From NCBI RefSeq assembly GCF_000226215.1, contig NZ_AGFF01000032.1, forward strand, positions 1 to 64,000: a stretch of DNA of 64,000 bases. The letters run 5' to 3'. Below are positions 6,194 through 15,142 of this stretch, piece by piece. Numbering within the stretch: position 1 is the first letter of the stretch; each line of letters starts with the position of its first letter. The position numbers and the translations under genes are program-made. The notes beneath the pieces are model-generated. The model ran no database searches. It was not told where the DNA came from and saw nothing but the letters and a program-made list of their open reading frames with translations. This stretch comes from Dietzia alimentaria 72 (GTDB lineage: Bacteria > Actinomycetota > Actinomycetes > Mycobacteriales > Mycobacteriaceae).

Positions 6194-9031
6194 TCATGCG
6201 CCTCCTGCGGCCACGAGCTGGCGGAGGACGTACTGCAGGATGCCGCCGTTGAGGTAGTACGCCTCCTCCGCCGGGGTGTCCACCCGGACCTTAGCCTGGA
6301 AGTCCCGGCTCTTGCCGTCCTTCTCGACGGTGACGGTGACCTCGTCCGGTAGTTCGGAGATGCCCTCCAGCCCGGTGACCGAGTACACCTCGTCGCCCTC
6401 GAGCCCGAGTGAATCCGCGTCCTCGCCGGCGGGAAACTGCAGCGGCAGCACACCCATTCCGATGAGGTTGGAGCGGTGGATGCGCTCGAAGGATTTGGCG
6501 ATGACGGCCCGCACGCCGAGCAGCATCGTGCCCTTGGCGGCCCAGTCCCGGGACGAGCCGGAACCGTAGTCGGCACCTGCGAGGACAACCAGCGGGACGT
6601 CGTCGGACCGGTACCGCATCGCCGCGTCGTAGATGCTCATCTGCTCGCCGTCCGGCCACAGCTTTGTCTCGCCGCCCTCGACACCGGGGACGAGTTCATT
6701 CCGGAGCCGGACATTCGCAAAGGTGCCGCGGATCATGACGTGGTGGTTGCCACGGCGGGACCCGTAGGAGTTGAAGTCCCTCGGGTCGACGCCCTTGTCC
6801 GTGAGGTACTTGCCGGCGGGGCTGTCCTTTTTGATTGCGCCGGCGGGCGAAATGTGGTCGGTGGTCACGGAATCGCCGAGCTTGGCCAGGACTCGCGCAC
6901 CGGAGATGTCGCGGATCGGCTCGGGACTGACCTGCATGCCGTCGAAATAGGGAGGACGCTGGATGTACGTCGACTCGTCATCCCAGTCGTAGACGTCGCC
7001 CTCGACGATATCCATGCCCCGCCAGTTGGCGTCTCCCGCATAGACGTCGGAGTAGCCATCGGTGAACATGGCCGCCTCGACGTTCGCGTCTACGACTTCC
7101 TTGATCTCCTCACCGGTGGGCCAGATGTCGCGGAGATAGATCTCCTCGCCGTCGTCGTTGCTGCCGAGCGGTTCGGTGAGCAGATCGGTGTGGAGGCTGC
7201 CGGCGAGCGCGTACGCGATCACCAGGGGAGGCGAGGCCAGGAAGTTCATCTTGACCTCGGGATGGATCCGACCCTCGAAGTTGCGGTTGCCCGACAGCAC
7301 GGAACACACGGTCAGGTCCTCCGCCTCGGCTGCGGCACTGACCTCCGGGATGAGGGGACCGGAGTTGCCGATGCATGTGGTGCATCCGTACCCGACGAGG
7401 TGGAATCCCAGCTCCTCCAGGTAGGGCGTGAGACCGGAGCGCTCGAAGTAGTCCGTGACGACGCGGGACCCGGGTGCGAGGGTGGTCTTGACCCAGGGGC
7501 GGGTGCGTAGACCACGCTCGACGGCCTTCTTGGCGAGCAGCGCGGCGCCCAGCATGACCGAGGGGTTAGAGGTATTGGTGCAGGAGGTGATGGCGGCGAT
7601 CACGACGTCGCCGTGGTCGATAATCGCGTTCTTTCCATTGATCACCACCTCGGTCGGATCGCTGGGCCAGCCGAGCTTGGCATTGGCCGTGAGCTGCTCC
7701 TCGGACAGTTGGCGCGGTGGTGGCTCGTTGGTCGGTCGCGCCCCGGGCGAAACGGGATCGGACGCGGGGAACGAGTGGGCTGAGGCGTCATCGATCCCTC
7801 CCTTGCCGGAGGACGAGCGGTCGGAGTCGTCGCGGAGAAGCCCGAGCACCGTTCGGGGGGCATCTCCGAGGGCGATGCGGTCCTGTGGGCGACGTGGGCC
7901 GGCGATGGATGCCTCGATGGTCGACAAGTCGAGATCAACCACCCGGGTGAAGTCCGGGAGGTGTTCGGGGTCGTGCCACAGGCCCTGCTCGCGCGCGTAC
8001 GCCTCGACCAGCGCGATCTGATGATCCTCACGGCCGGTCAGCCGCATGTAGTCGAGGGTCTCGGCGTCGATCGGGAACATCGTGGCCGTGGACCCGTATT
8101 CCGGACTCATGTTGCCGATCGTGGCGCGGGTGGCCAGCGGGACATTGGCGACGCCGGGGCCGAAGAACTCGACGAACTTTCCGACCACCCCGATCCCGCG
8201 GAGCAACTCGGCCACGGTGAGCACGAGGTCGGTGGCCGTGGTGCCCTCCGGCATCTCGCCGCCGAGCCGGATGCCGATGACCTGGGGGATCAACATGCTC
8301 ATCGGCTGTCCGAGCATCGCCGCTTCGGCCTCGATCCCGCCGACGCCCCAGCCGAGCACACCCAGGCCGTTGACCATCGGTGTGTGCGAGTCGGTGCCGA
8401 CGAGGGTGTCCGGGTACGCCTGCGTGGAATCGGACCCCGGCCGGGTGAACACGACCCGGGACAGGTACTCGAGATTGACCTGGTGGCAGATTCCGGTGTC
8501 GGGTGGGACCACCACGAAGTCGTCGAAGGACTGTTGCCCCCACCGGAGCAGCTGGTAGCGCTCCTGGTTGCGCTGGAATTCTAGTTCGGCGTTGATGCCG
8601 AACGAGTCCGGGCTCGCGAAGGAGTCCGCGATGACTGAATGGTCGATCACGAGTTCTGCCGGGATCTGCGGGTTGATCGAGGCGGGATCCCCGCCGAGCT
8701 CGGTCATCGCGTCCCGCATGGCCACGAGGTCGACAACGCACGGGACGCCGGTGAAGTCCTGCATGAGCACGCGCGCGGGCGTGTATTGGATCTCCGGATT
8801 GTTCTCAGACGCCGGATCCCAGTCGCGGACCGCCTCCACCTGGGCGGAGGTGACCATGCGGCCGTCCTCGTTGCGGAGCAGGTTCTCCAGAAGAACCTTC
8901 AGTGAGTAGGGAAGTCGAGCTGACCCTTCGATCGAGTCCAATCGATAGATCTCATACGAATTCCCGTCGACGTCGAGCGTGCTGCGGGCCCCGAAGCTGT
9001 TCGGGGCGGTGCTCTCCTGTTCCTGTGACAT
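6194..9031 (-). CDS. acnA: Aconitate hydratase A
   Basis: A 945-residue [4Fe-4S] aconitase that interconverts citrate and isocitrate in the TCA cycle. The cluster cysteines are visible in [10 protein letters not shown] (one) and [11 protein letters not shown] (two). The swivel domain follows with [10 protein letters not shown] and [13 protein letters not shown], which holds the active-site serine and arginine. Near residue 410 is a spacer rich in Ser/Asp/Pro, typical of actinobacterial AcnA. ATG 9031 has GGAGGTG just upstream. An in-frame ATG at 9100 lacks a ribosome binding site. In Corynebacterium acn is followed by acnR; here no regulator is adjacent and the gene is convergent with the siderophore operon. 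Confidence 0.96.
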   Translation of the reverse strand: MSQEQESTAPNSFGARSTLDVDGNSYEIYRLDSIEGSARLPYSLKVLLENLLRNEDGRMVTSAQVEAVRDWDPASENNPEIQYTPARVLMQDFTGVPCVVDLVAMRDAMTELGGDPASINPQIPAELVIDHSVIADSFASPDSFGINAELEFQRNQERYQLLRWGQQSFDDFVVVPPDTGICHQVNLEYLSRVVFTRPGSDSTQAYPDTLVGTDSHTPMVNGLGVLGWGVGGIEAEAAMLGQPMSMLIPQVIGIRLGGEMPEGTTATDLVLTVAELLRGIGVVGKFVEFFGPGVANVPLATRATIGNMSPEYGSTATMFPIDAETLDYMRLTGREDHQIALVEAYAREQGLWHDPEHLPDFTRVVDLDLSTIEASIAGPRRPQDRIALGDAPRTVLGLLRDDSDRSSSGKGGIDDASAHSFPASDPVSPGARPTNEPPPRQLSEEQLTANAKLGWPSDPTEVVINGKNAIIDHGDVVIAAITSCTNTSNPSVMLGAALLAKKAVERGLRTRPWVKTTLAPGSRVVTDYFERSGLTPYLEELGFHLVGYGCTTCIGNSGPLIPEVSAAAEAEDLTVCSVLSGNRNFEGRIHPEVKMNFLASPPLVIAYALAGSLHTDLLTEPLGSNDDGEEIYLRDIWPTGEEIKEVVDANVEAAMFTDGYSDVYAGDANWRGMDIVEGDVYDWDDESTYIQRPPYFDGMQVSPEPIRDISGARVLAKLGDSVTTDHISPAGAIKKDSPAGKYLTDKGVDPRDFNSYGSRRGNHHVMIRGTFANVRLRNELVPGVEGGETKLWPDGEQMSIYDAAMRYRSDDVPLVVLAGADYGSGSSRDWAAKGTMLLGVRAVIAKSFERIHRSNLIGMGVLPLQFPAGEDADSLGLEGDEVYSVTGLEGISELPDEVTVTVEKDGKSRDFQAKVRVDTPAEEAYYLNGGILQYVLRQLVAAGGA

Positions 9032-9141
9032 CGCCTGTCCACCTCCATGCGTCTGCGACGGCCGACCGCTCACGTTGATGTGATCCCGGTCATACCCCAC
9101 CGTAGGCCTGTCGGCAGTCGAAAAACAGCTTTCGGCGGGGC

Positions 9142-9741
9142 TCAGTCGTCGACGCCGCGGGCGGCGAGGGCATCGCCCAGCTGATCCGCTGTCGTGAGCG
9201 CCCCCAGAACGGTGGGAACGACCAGCGCGCGGACCGACATACCTAGGCCGCGGGCCTTACGTGCCTCGGTGACCTGCTGCAATTGCCGTGCCAGTAGTGG
9301 AATGGCGCGGATCGTCAGCACCAGGACCAGCGCGATGCGGTCGGGTGAGACGCCGACGAACCGCAATGGTTGCGCGGCCCTTGTGACGGCGTCGAGCATG
9401 TCCGAGATCCGAGTTGTCACCGCGACGAGGCCTGCGACGGCAATGGCCACGAGGAGAGATCCGCTCACCCGGATCGCGGTGTCGAGGTCGGCGACGACCC
9501 ACTGCAGGATGAGGATCGCGATGAGCATCGGTAGCACGGGACGGATCTGCTCCCAGGCGGCGCGCGGTCGGATTCGGCCGATCGCGTACAACATGGCCGT
9601 TCCGCCCAGTGCGGGAAGGACGTGCCAGGGCTCGCTGATCCCCAGGGACACCGCGAGGATCAGCACGCACACCAGCAGGATCTTCCACCCGGCAGGCATG
9701 CGGTGTAGCAGCGAGTGACCCGGCTGATAGGTGGCGAACAC
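9142..9741 (-). CDS. bioN: Energy-coupling factor transporter transmembrane protein (biotin)
   Basis: A 199-residue EcfT/CbiQ-type membrane protein with four or five helices and the coupling motif ARKARGLGM, which contacts the ATPase. It starts with GTG overlapping the stop of bioM (shared bases at 9741) and is the last gene of the bioY-bioM-bioN unit. It couples ATP hydrolysis to biotin uptake by BioY. Assignment to biotin rests on the neighbouring bioY and the BioQ-type operator. Confidence 0.85.
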   Translation of the reverse strand: MFATYQPGHSLLHRMPAGWKILLVCVLILAVSLGISEPWHVLPALGGTAMLYAIGRIRPRAAWEQIRPVLPMLIAILILQWVVADLDTAIRVSGSLLVAIAVAGLVAVTTRISDMLDAVTRAAQPLRFVGVSPDRIALVLVLTIRAIPLLARQLQQVTEARKARGLGMSVRALVVPTVLGALTTADQLGDALAARGVDD

Positions 9742-10451
9742 TAACGCTCCAACGCGATCCGGCGGTATCCGGACAGGGCCGGGCCCGGGGTGTCGTCGAT
9801 CACCACGCGGCCGCCGTCGACCACCAGCACACGATCGAAATCGGCGACCAGGTCCAAATCGTGGGTCACCACCACGAGCTGCTGTGGCAGCGCTCCGAAC
9901 GTGTCGGCCACCAGTGACCGGTTACGGAGATCGAGCAGGGTGGTGGGCTCGTCGGCCACGATCACGGCAGGTTCGGTCACCAGCACCGCCGCGAGCGCCA
10001 ACAATTGCTTCTGCCCGCCGGAGAGGAGGTGGCATGGATGATCCGCGTGCTCGGCCAGACCGTACGACTGGAGAACCTGCTCGACTCGTCGTCGTCGTTC
10101 TTGCTTGTCCATCCCCGAACGGCGTAGGGAAAAGTCCACGTCCTCCGCGACGGTGGGCATGACGATCTGGGTGTCCGGATCGGTGAAGCAGAACCCCACC
10201 CGACGGCGAACCTTGGCACCCTTGCGGCGGGTGTCCAGGCCGTCGACCGTCACCGTGCCGGAGGTCGGGACGACCAGACCGTTGATCATGCGGGCGAGAG
10301 TTGACTTGCCGCCGCCGTTCACTCCCACGATCCCGATCCGCCGCTCGGTGAGTGTCAGGTCGACCCCGGCGAGAACGGTCCGATCGCCGTAGGAGTGACC
10401 CACGCCGTCGAACCGGATCTCCACCGCGCCGGTGGGGTCGGTCCCGGTCAC
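9741..10451 (-). CDS. bioM: Energy-coupling factor transporter ATPase (biotin)
   Basis: A 236-residue ABC ATPase of the EcfA type. Walker A is GVNGGGKST, the signature LSGGQKQLLAL, Walker B VIVADEPTTLLD, and the switch VVTHDLD. The GTG start overlaps the bioY stop by 4 nt, so the three genes are translated as a coupled unit. It energises the biotin importer with BioN; a single ATPase gene as here is usual for the BioMNY system. Confidence 0.87.
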   Translation of the reverse strand: MTGTDPTGAVEIRFDGVGHSYGDRTVLAGVDLTLTERRIGIVGVNGGGKSTLARMINGLVVPTSGTVTVDGLDTRRKGAKVRRRVGFCFTDPDTQIVMPTVAEDVDFSLRRSGMDKQERRRRVEQVLQSYGLAEHADHPCHLLSGGQKQLLALAAVLVTEPAVIVADEPTTLLDLRNRSLVADTFGALPQQLVVVTHDLDLVADFDRVLVVDGGRVVIDDTPGPALSGYRRIALER

Positions 10452-11050
10452 GCTGCAGTGGCCCGCTTTCCGCGCAGTGGCGCGATCAGTCCCGGGCGGG
10501 CCTTGTGCACCTGCTGCGCGACGATCGCAGTGACGACCGCCTTTGCCAGGTCGCCGGGCAGGAAGACGGTGTTCGCGCCGATTGCCCCGCCCAGGGTCAG
10601 TTCGGTTCGCAGCAGCATGCCGGCCACGCCGAACGCGTAGATCACGACGAGGCCGCCGAGGATGTTGATGAGCAGCCCCGGAACGAGGCGGTAGCGGGGC
10701 ATCATCCAGGCGGTGAGCAGGCCGATCACGAAGACCGCCGGGATCCAGCCGATCAGGAATCCGGCGGTGGGGCCCGCGAGTGACGTCAGCGTGGTGCGGC
10801 CTCCGGCCAGGACCGGCAGTGCCAGACCGATCACCATCACCACCAGGACGGACAGCGCACCCTTGCGCCAGCCGAGAAGCGAACCGGCCAACATCACGCC
10901 GAGCGTCTGCAGCGTGATGGGAACGCCCGCGGAGCCGATGCTGATCTGGCCGGGCAGGCCGAGAACGACGATCAGGGCGGCGAATACCGCGATCTGGGCC
11001 AGATCCCTGGTAGTACTACGGGCAGGGGCCCGGTCGATCGACATGGTCAT
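10448..11050 (-). CDS. bioY: Biotin transporter substrate-binding (S) component BioY
   Basis: A 200-residue, six-helix membrane protein. Family motifs include GSAGVPITLQTLGVMLAG, an aromatic- and glycine-rich LAGPTAGFLIGW, and FLPGDLAKAVVTAIVAQQV near the C-terminus. ATG 11050 is preceded by GCGAGGAGAATC, a good ribosome binding site. A longer frame reaching 11671 overlaps the divergent helicase gene and is spurious. A perfect TGAAC-N3-GTTCA palindrome lies 37 bp upstream, suggesting control by the biotin regulator BioQ, which is not encoded in this window. Confidence 0.92.
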   Translation of the reverse strand: MTMSIDRAPARSTTRDLAQIAVFAALIVVLGLPGQISIGSAGVPITLQTLGVMLAGSLLGWRKGALSVLVVMVIGLALPVLAGGRTTLTSLAGPTAGFLIGWIPAVFVIGLLTAWMMPRYRLVPGLLINILGGLVVIYAFGVAGMLLRTELTLGGAIGANTVFLPGDLAKAVVTAIVAQQVHKARPGLIAPLRGKRATAA

Positions 11051-11086
11051 GATTCTCCTCGCATACATGGCGGCCGCCCCGCGACC

Positions 11087-11099
11087 TGAACACTGTTCA
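11087..11099. promoter_or_regulatory. BioQ-type operator
   Basis: TGAACACTGTTCA is a perfect palindrome of the form TGAAC-N3-GTTCA, close to the published BioQ consensus (TGAAC-N3-GTTAC) for biotin genes of Corynebacterium and Mycobacterium. It sits between bioY (reverse) and the NERD helicase (forward) and could affect both. Confidence 0.65.
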
Positions 11100-11203
11100 T
11101 TGTGACAGTCCGGTGGTGGTCGGCACGCATGCGGGGCGGGGGAACGGAGCCGGTAACGCGGAGTGCGACCCGCATCGCTGGCCCGGCGGGTAGATGTTGG
11201 TGC

Positions 11204-12832
11204 ATGCCCCGCGTTCTGCCCGAGAATCCCGTCTACGGCCACCACTCCGAATCGCAGGTCGTCGATCTCCTGCGCGACCAGCTTTCGGAGGACTGCCTCA
11301 TCGTTGTTGGGCAGCGCGTCTCGACCGATGAGAAGGAGCACGAGGTCGACGTGTTGGTGGCGATGCCGGGCGCCGGAATCGTCGCCATGGAGATCAAATC
11401 CGGATGGATCGCGCACGAAAACGGCCAGTGGGTTCAGGGCAGTGGAACCAAACGATTCCCGATCGACCCGGTCACCCAGTGTCGTGAGGCTCTCTACGCC
11501 CTTCGCGGGTACGTCAGCGCCGACCCGCGGTGGCCGGATCAGTATCAGCGCTGGACGCACATGCTGGTGTTCCCGCACGCCTCGATCCCGGACGACTTTG
11601 CACTGCCGGACATCCGGAGGAACCGGATCGTCGACCGTGACCAGCTCGACCAGCTCGCCTCGATCGCCCACAGGCTCGCACAGGACTCAGGACCGCAGGA
11701 TCGCCCGTTCCTGTCCGTGGACACCGTCAACCGGTTGGCCGACGTACTCGGCGGTCGCGGACTGCCCCAGCGGGACGTGGTGGCCCGTGCCGCGGAGAAC
11801 GCCTCCATCGCGGACGCGCTCACCAGGGAGCAGTCGGTGCTGTTGCGGGCGATCGACGCGCTACCGCGGGTGGAGATCCGCGGTGGAGCGGGCAGTGGAA
11901 AGACCTATCTGGCGTTAGAGCAGGCCCGACGGCTCTCCCGGGCCGGCCAACGCGTTGCGCTGATCTGCTACTCGCACGGCCTGGCCAGTTACCTCAAGCG
12001 GGTGACGAGTGGGTGGCGGCGCCGGGAGCAGCCCGCGTACGTGGGCGAGTTCCACGCGCTCGGGGTGGAGTGGGGTGCCCCGGTCGGACCGGACGAGCGG
12101 GTTCGTTCGGAGGAGACCGTGCGGTGGTGGGAGGAGGAACTGCCGCGCCGGATGGCGGACCTGGCGGACAAACTTCCCGACGGCAAGAGGTTCGACGCCG
12201 TGATCGTGGACGAGGCCCAGGACTTTGCGGACAGCTGGTGGCACCCGGTGATCGGCGCGTTGCGCGACCGCGAGAACGGCCGGTTGATGATCGTGGGCGA
12301 CATCGGCCAGAGCGTGTTCGACCGCGCCGGGCGACCGCCGGTCGACCTGGTCCCTCTCGTTCTGGATCACAACCTTCGCAACACCAGGCAGATCGCCAGC
12401 GCCTTTATGCCGCTGGTGGGGCAGCGGATGGAACTGCGCGGGGGCACCGGGCCGGAGGTCCGTTACGTCACCGTCCCCGAGGGTTCGGATCCGATCGCCA
12501 CCGGCGACGACGAGGCGATGCGTCTGCTCGACGAGGGCTGGCAGCCGAAAGACGTCGCGCTGCTGACCACCGGTTCCCGTCACCCGATGCAGGTCGAGCT
12601 CCAGGACGACGGCAATGATGCCTACTGGGAGACCTTTTGGAGCGGGGAGGACATCTTCTACGGCCACGTGCTGGGTTTCAAGGGACTTGAGCGGCCCGCG
12701 GTAGTGCTGGTGTGCAATCACCCCGATGATCTCGACAGGGTGCGGGAGCGCCTCTATGTAGGGCTGTCCCGGGCAACGGATGTTCTCATTGTGGTGGGCG
12801 GCCCGGATGCCCTCGCCGGATTCCTGACCTGA
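11204..12832 (+). CDS. NERD-domain superfamily 1 helicase
   Basis: A 542-residue protein that joins an N-terminal nuclease-related (NERD) domain (about residues 10-130, with EVDVLVAMPGAGIVAMEIKSG giving the D..ExK-like nuclease core) to a UvrD-like helicase. The helicase shows Walker A GGAGSGKTYLALEQA (about 228), Walker B VIVDEAQDF (about 335), motif III VGDIGQSVF, and motif VI YVGLSRATD near the C-terminus. It probably acts on DNA or RNA ends in repair or nucleic-acid quality control. ATG 11204 was chosen because the NERD homology begins there. TAGATG lies exactly 7 nt upstream, so the transcript may be leaderless. It is divergent from bioY. Confidence 0.82.
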   Translation: MPRVLPENPVYGHHSESQVVDLLRDQLSEDCLIVVGQRVSTDEKEHEVDVLVAMPGAGIVAMEIKSGWIAHENGQWVQGSGTKRFPIDPVTQCREALYALRGYVSADPRWPDQYQRWTHMLVFPHASIPDDFALPDIRRNRIVDRDQLDQLASIAHRLAQDSGPQDRPFLSVDTVNRLADVLGGRGLPQRDVVARAAENASIADALTREQSVLLRAIDALPRVEIRGGAGSGKTYLALEQARRLSRAGQRVALICYSHGLASYLKRVTSGWRRREQPAYVGEFHALGVEWGAPVGPDERVRSEETVRWWEEELPRRMADLADKLPDGKRFDAVIVDEAQDFADSWWHPVIGALRDRENGRLMIVGDIGQSVFDRAGRPPVDLVPLVLDHNLRNTRQIASAFMPLVGQRMELRGGTGPEVRYVTVPEGSDPIATGDDEAMRLLDEGWQPKDVALLTTGSRHPMQVELQDDGNDAYWETFWSGEDIFYGHVLGFKGLERPAVVLVCNHPDDLDRVRERLYVGLSRATDVLIVVGGPDALAGFLT

Positions 12833-12852
12833 TCTCACCGCCGCCGGGACCA

Positions 12853-12879
12853 TTGACGCCGCGGGGATTGAGTTAAGAT
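12853..12879 (+). promoter_or_regulatory. Candidate promoter upstream of the coupled membrane protein/lipoprotein pair
   Basis: TTGACG (12853-12858) and TAAGAT (12874-12879) are 15 bp apart, a short spacing. The A/T-rich stretch is unusual for this GC-rich window. AAAGGGAG precedes the ATG at 12936. Confidence 0.35.
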
Positions 12880-12935
12880 CATTTTTATCCCGCATTGTTT
12901 GGGAGGGTAAACACCCGGTTAAAGGGAGCCATTCG

Positions 12936-13508
12936 ATGAATCAGAATCCGCCTCAGGGATGGGATGGCCCGTTCACGTCGGAGTTCGCGCCGGTTCAACA
13001 TCCGGGTAACGGACCTGTACCGCAGAAACAGGGGATGTCGCCGGTACTGATCGTGGCGCTCACCGTGGTGGTGATGTTGCTCATCGGATTGATCGCGCTG
13101 GTGGCTGTTCTCTTGCTCCCCCGGCTGAACGGGGCCGACCCCGTGGCCGGCCCGGTCACGTCGACGGTGCAGGTGACGGCGACGGAATCTGCGGGCCAGC
13201 CGCCGGTACGATCCGCGGAGGCCGCGCCGCCTGTCCGGCCGGCGCAGGGTGGCAGACCCTCGGGCGCCTATGAGTGCCTGAACACCGGCGCGGGACAATA
13301 TTCGAGCGCGGCGGTGGGCTCCAATCAGACTTCGTGTGAGTTCGCCGGTTCCGTGTGGTCGGAGTATCAGCTCGCAGCCGGAAACGGACAGTTCGCGACG
13401 ATCAACGCCTACAGTCCCGTGACGGGTGCGGTGTACACGATGTCGTGTTCGGGGGGCGCCGTGGTGACCTGCACCGGTGGTAACAACGCCGTGGTCTACA
13501 TCTACTGA
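12936..13508 (+). CDS. Single-pass membrane protein with extracytoplasmic Cys-containing domain
   Basis: A 190-residue protein. A short Pro/Gln-rich cytoplasmic N-terminus is followed by one membrane helix (about residues 35-62, PVLIVALTVVVMLLIGLIAL), a Pro/Thr/Ala linker (70-105), and a compact domain of about 80 residues with four cysteines (YECLN, TSCEF, TMSCSG, VVTCTGG) that probably form two disulfides outside the membrane. The layout matches many mycobacterial wall-associated proteins, but I recognise no named family. Its stop overlaps the start of the penicillin-binding-like lipoprotein (TGATG), so the two are probably co-translated and may work together at the cell wall. Confidence 0.75.
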   Translation: MNQNPPQGWDGPFTSEFAPVQHPGNGPVPQKQGMSPVLIVALTVVVMLLIGLIALVAVLLLPRLNGADPVAGPVTSTVQVTATESAGQPPVRSAEAAPPVRPAQGGRPSGAYECLNTGAGQYSSAAVGSNQTSCEFAGSVWSEYQLAAGNGQFATINAYSPVTGAVYTMSCSGGAVVTCTGGNNAVVYIY

Positions 13509-14446
13509 TGGCTCAGCCGGGGAACTCTGACGTCAGATTGCCGGCGAAGTCGCTTGCCATTGGAGTGCTCGGCATCGTGGCCCTCGTCGCGAGCGGCTGC
13601 GAGTCGGCCGGCGTCGCCAGGGAAACGGTGTTCGTCACGTCGACGGTTGCCACGGTGACCGGCGAACCGGCCCAGCCAGGTGAGGCGCCCCTGCCCGAGC
13701 GTACGGGCGTAGCGGTGACGCAGTCCCCGCACCTCGAGACCGGGGCGATGGCGAACGATTCCGCCGCCATGCTCGATCGGATAGTCGGACAGAGGGCTGG
13801 CATCGCGCTCACCCCGGCCGGTGGGGACGGGCAGATCCTCACCGCCGGAGTGTGGCAGGACGGGGTGGCCTGGTCGACGATCAAGGTTCCGCTGGCGATA
13901 GCGGCGACCCGGGTCGACCAGCAGACCGCCGGGAGCGCGAGTTCCGCCATCAGGGATTCGGACAACACGGCCGCCGAGAGTCTGTGGGCTGCCCTCGGCG
14001 GGGGCGCGTCGGCGTCGCGCGCGGTGACGGAGGTACTCGCGGAAGGCGGCGTCACGGGCGCGCCTGTTCCGGCGGTCCGTACCCGGGCGGAGTACTCGAT
14101 TTTCGGCCAGACCCGCTGGTCGCTGGTTGACCAGGCCCGGTTTGCAGGAGCGCTTCCCTGCCTGGACGCCGCCGGTCCGGTCGTGGAACTGATGGGCGAG
14201 GTCTCACAGGATCAACGATGGGGTCTCGGCCGGATTCCGGGCGCGCGATTTAAGGGTGGATGGGGGCCGGGTGAGAGCGGTGGCTACCTCGTGCGGCAGT
14301 ACGGACTGGTGCCGGGGGTCGACGGCGATGTGGCCGTGGCGATGGCGGTCGACGCCCCATCGTTCGAGGCCGGAGTAGCCGCACTGTCAGCGATGGCCGA
14401 TGCGCTCGCGCCCGAACTGTCGACGATCCGTGGCGGTCGGTGCTGA
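13508..14446 (+). CDS. Serine beta-lactamase/penicillin-binding-like lipoprotein
   Basis: A 312-residue predicted lipoprotein (hydrophobic helix, then lipobox VASGC near residue 31). The class A beta-lactamase/transpeptidase fold is suggested by three ordered motifs: SxxK in WSTIKVPLA (about 124), SDN in IRDSDNTAA (about 158), and KGG in FKGGWGP (about 250), where classic enzymes have KTG or KSG. A linker rich in Thr/Val and Pro separates the anchor from the catalytic domain. It could be a cell-wall enzyme or a beta-lactamase. The absence of an obvious Glu166-bearing omega-loop motif makes beta-lactam hydrolysis uncertain. Confidence 0.72.
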   Translation: MAQPGNSDVRLPAKSLAIGVLGIVALVASGCESAGVARETVFVTSTVATVTGEPAQPGEAPLPERTGVAVTQSPHLETGAMANDSAAMLDRIVGQRAGIALTPAGGDGQILTAGVWQDGVAWSTIKVPLAIAATRVDQQTAGSASSAIRDSDNTAAESLWAALGGGASASRAVTEVLAEGGVTGAPVPAVRTRAEYSIFGQTRWSLVDQARFAGALPCLDAAGPVVELMGEVSQDQRWGLGRIPGARFKGGWGPGESGGYLVRQYGLVPGVDGDVAVAMAVDAPSFEAGVAALSAMADALAPELSTIRGGRC

Positions 14447-14468
14447 TTGACACTGGCCCGGCAGGACC

Positions 14469-14504
14469 CCGCCGCCCCGGCGTCGACCGAAGCCGGGGCG
14501 GCGG
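14469..14504. terminator. Bidirectional hairpin terminator
   Basis: A perfect 13-bp GC-rich stem (14469-14481/14492-14504) with a 10-nt loop lies between the converging lipoprotein and hsp20 genes. Confidence 0.7.
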
Positions 14505-14525
14505 TGTGTGGCAGGTGGTGACGGC

Positions 14526-14996
14526 TCAGCTTTCGACAGCCGCCTCACCCTCGGACGAACCCTCGACCAGTTCCGACTGGTCGACCCGCTGGTTGCCGTG
14601 CGAGACCGCGATCTTGCGCGGCTGTGCGTCCTCGGCCACCGGGATAACGAGGCGGAGAACACCGTCGGTGTAGTCGGCTTCGATCCTGTCGGTGGCCAGG
14701 CCCTTGCCGATCGCGAGCTGGCGGGCGAACGTGCCGGCCTGGCGCTCGTGCATCAGCCACTGGGCATCACTGCCGGCGGGGGAGCGTCGCTCGGCGCGAA
14801 CCGTGAGCGTGCGGTCCTCGACAGCGATGTCGATCGAGGACGGGTCCACGCCGGGCATGTCGATGAGTCCGACGAAGTTGTCTCCGTCCTTGTACAGGTC
14901 CATCGGCAGAGCGCTCGACGCCGTAGCGCTTCGCAGCCCTTCGCCGAAGAGTCGGTCGAGCTCTCGGAACGGATCGAATCGGTTGCTGGTGGCCAT
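14526..14996 (-). CDS. Hsp20/alpha-crystallin-family small heat-shock protein
   Basis: A 156-residue small heat-shock protein that holds unfolded proteins in solution. The N-terminal FDPFRELDRLFGE, the alpha-crystallin core (VGLIDMPGVDPSSIDIAVED, then ADYTDGVLRLVIPVAE) and an acidic tail are all present. ATG 14996 follows GAGGAGACACCC, a strong ribosome binding site. A longer in-frame start at 15089 would run through the HspR operator and is rejected. The HAIR element 75-93 bp upstream predicts heat-inducible derepression, as for M. tuberculosis acr2. Confidence 0.9.
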   Translation of the reverse strand: MATSNRFDPFRELDRLFGEGLRSATASSALPMDLYKDGDNFVGLIDMPGVDPSSIDIAVEDRTLTVRAERRSPAGSDAQWLMHERQAGTFARQLAIGKGLATDRIEADYTDGVLRLVIPVAEDAQPRKIAVSHGNQRVDQSELVEGSSEGEAAVES

Positions 14997-15070
14997 GGGT
15001 GTCTCCTCTGCGACTGATCGGGTCGCGCCGGCGTTTCCGGCGTCGCATCCTGTGCAACAGACGATGGTAA

Positions 15071-15089
15071 TTGAGTATTCCCGACTCAA
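15071..15089. promoter_or_regulatory. HAIR element (HspR operator)
   Basis: TTGAGT-N7-ACTCAA matches the inner 6+6 bases of the HspR-associated inverted repeat CTTGAGT-N7-ACTCAAG with the exact 7-bp spacer, upstream of hsp20. Confidence 0.7.
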
Positions 15090-15108
15090 CCCACGGCTGA
15101 AAGTGAGT

Positions 15109-15142
15109 CTGGTCGGCTCAGGTCATGCGCTGGTCGGCTCAG
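15109..15142. repeat. 13-bp direct repeat at the end of the response-regulator gene
   Basis: CTGGTCGGCTCAG occurs at 15109-15121 and again at 15130-15142. The second copy contains the response-regulator stop codon (15139-15141), so the repeat looks like a small duplication of the gene end. Confidence 0.55.
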
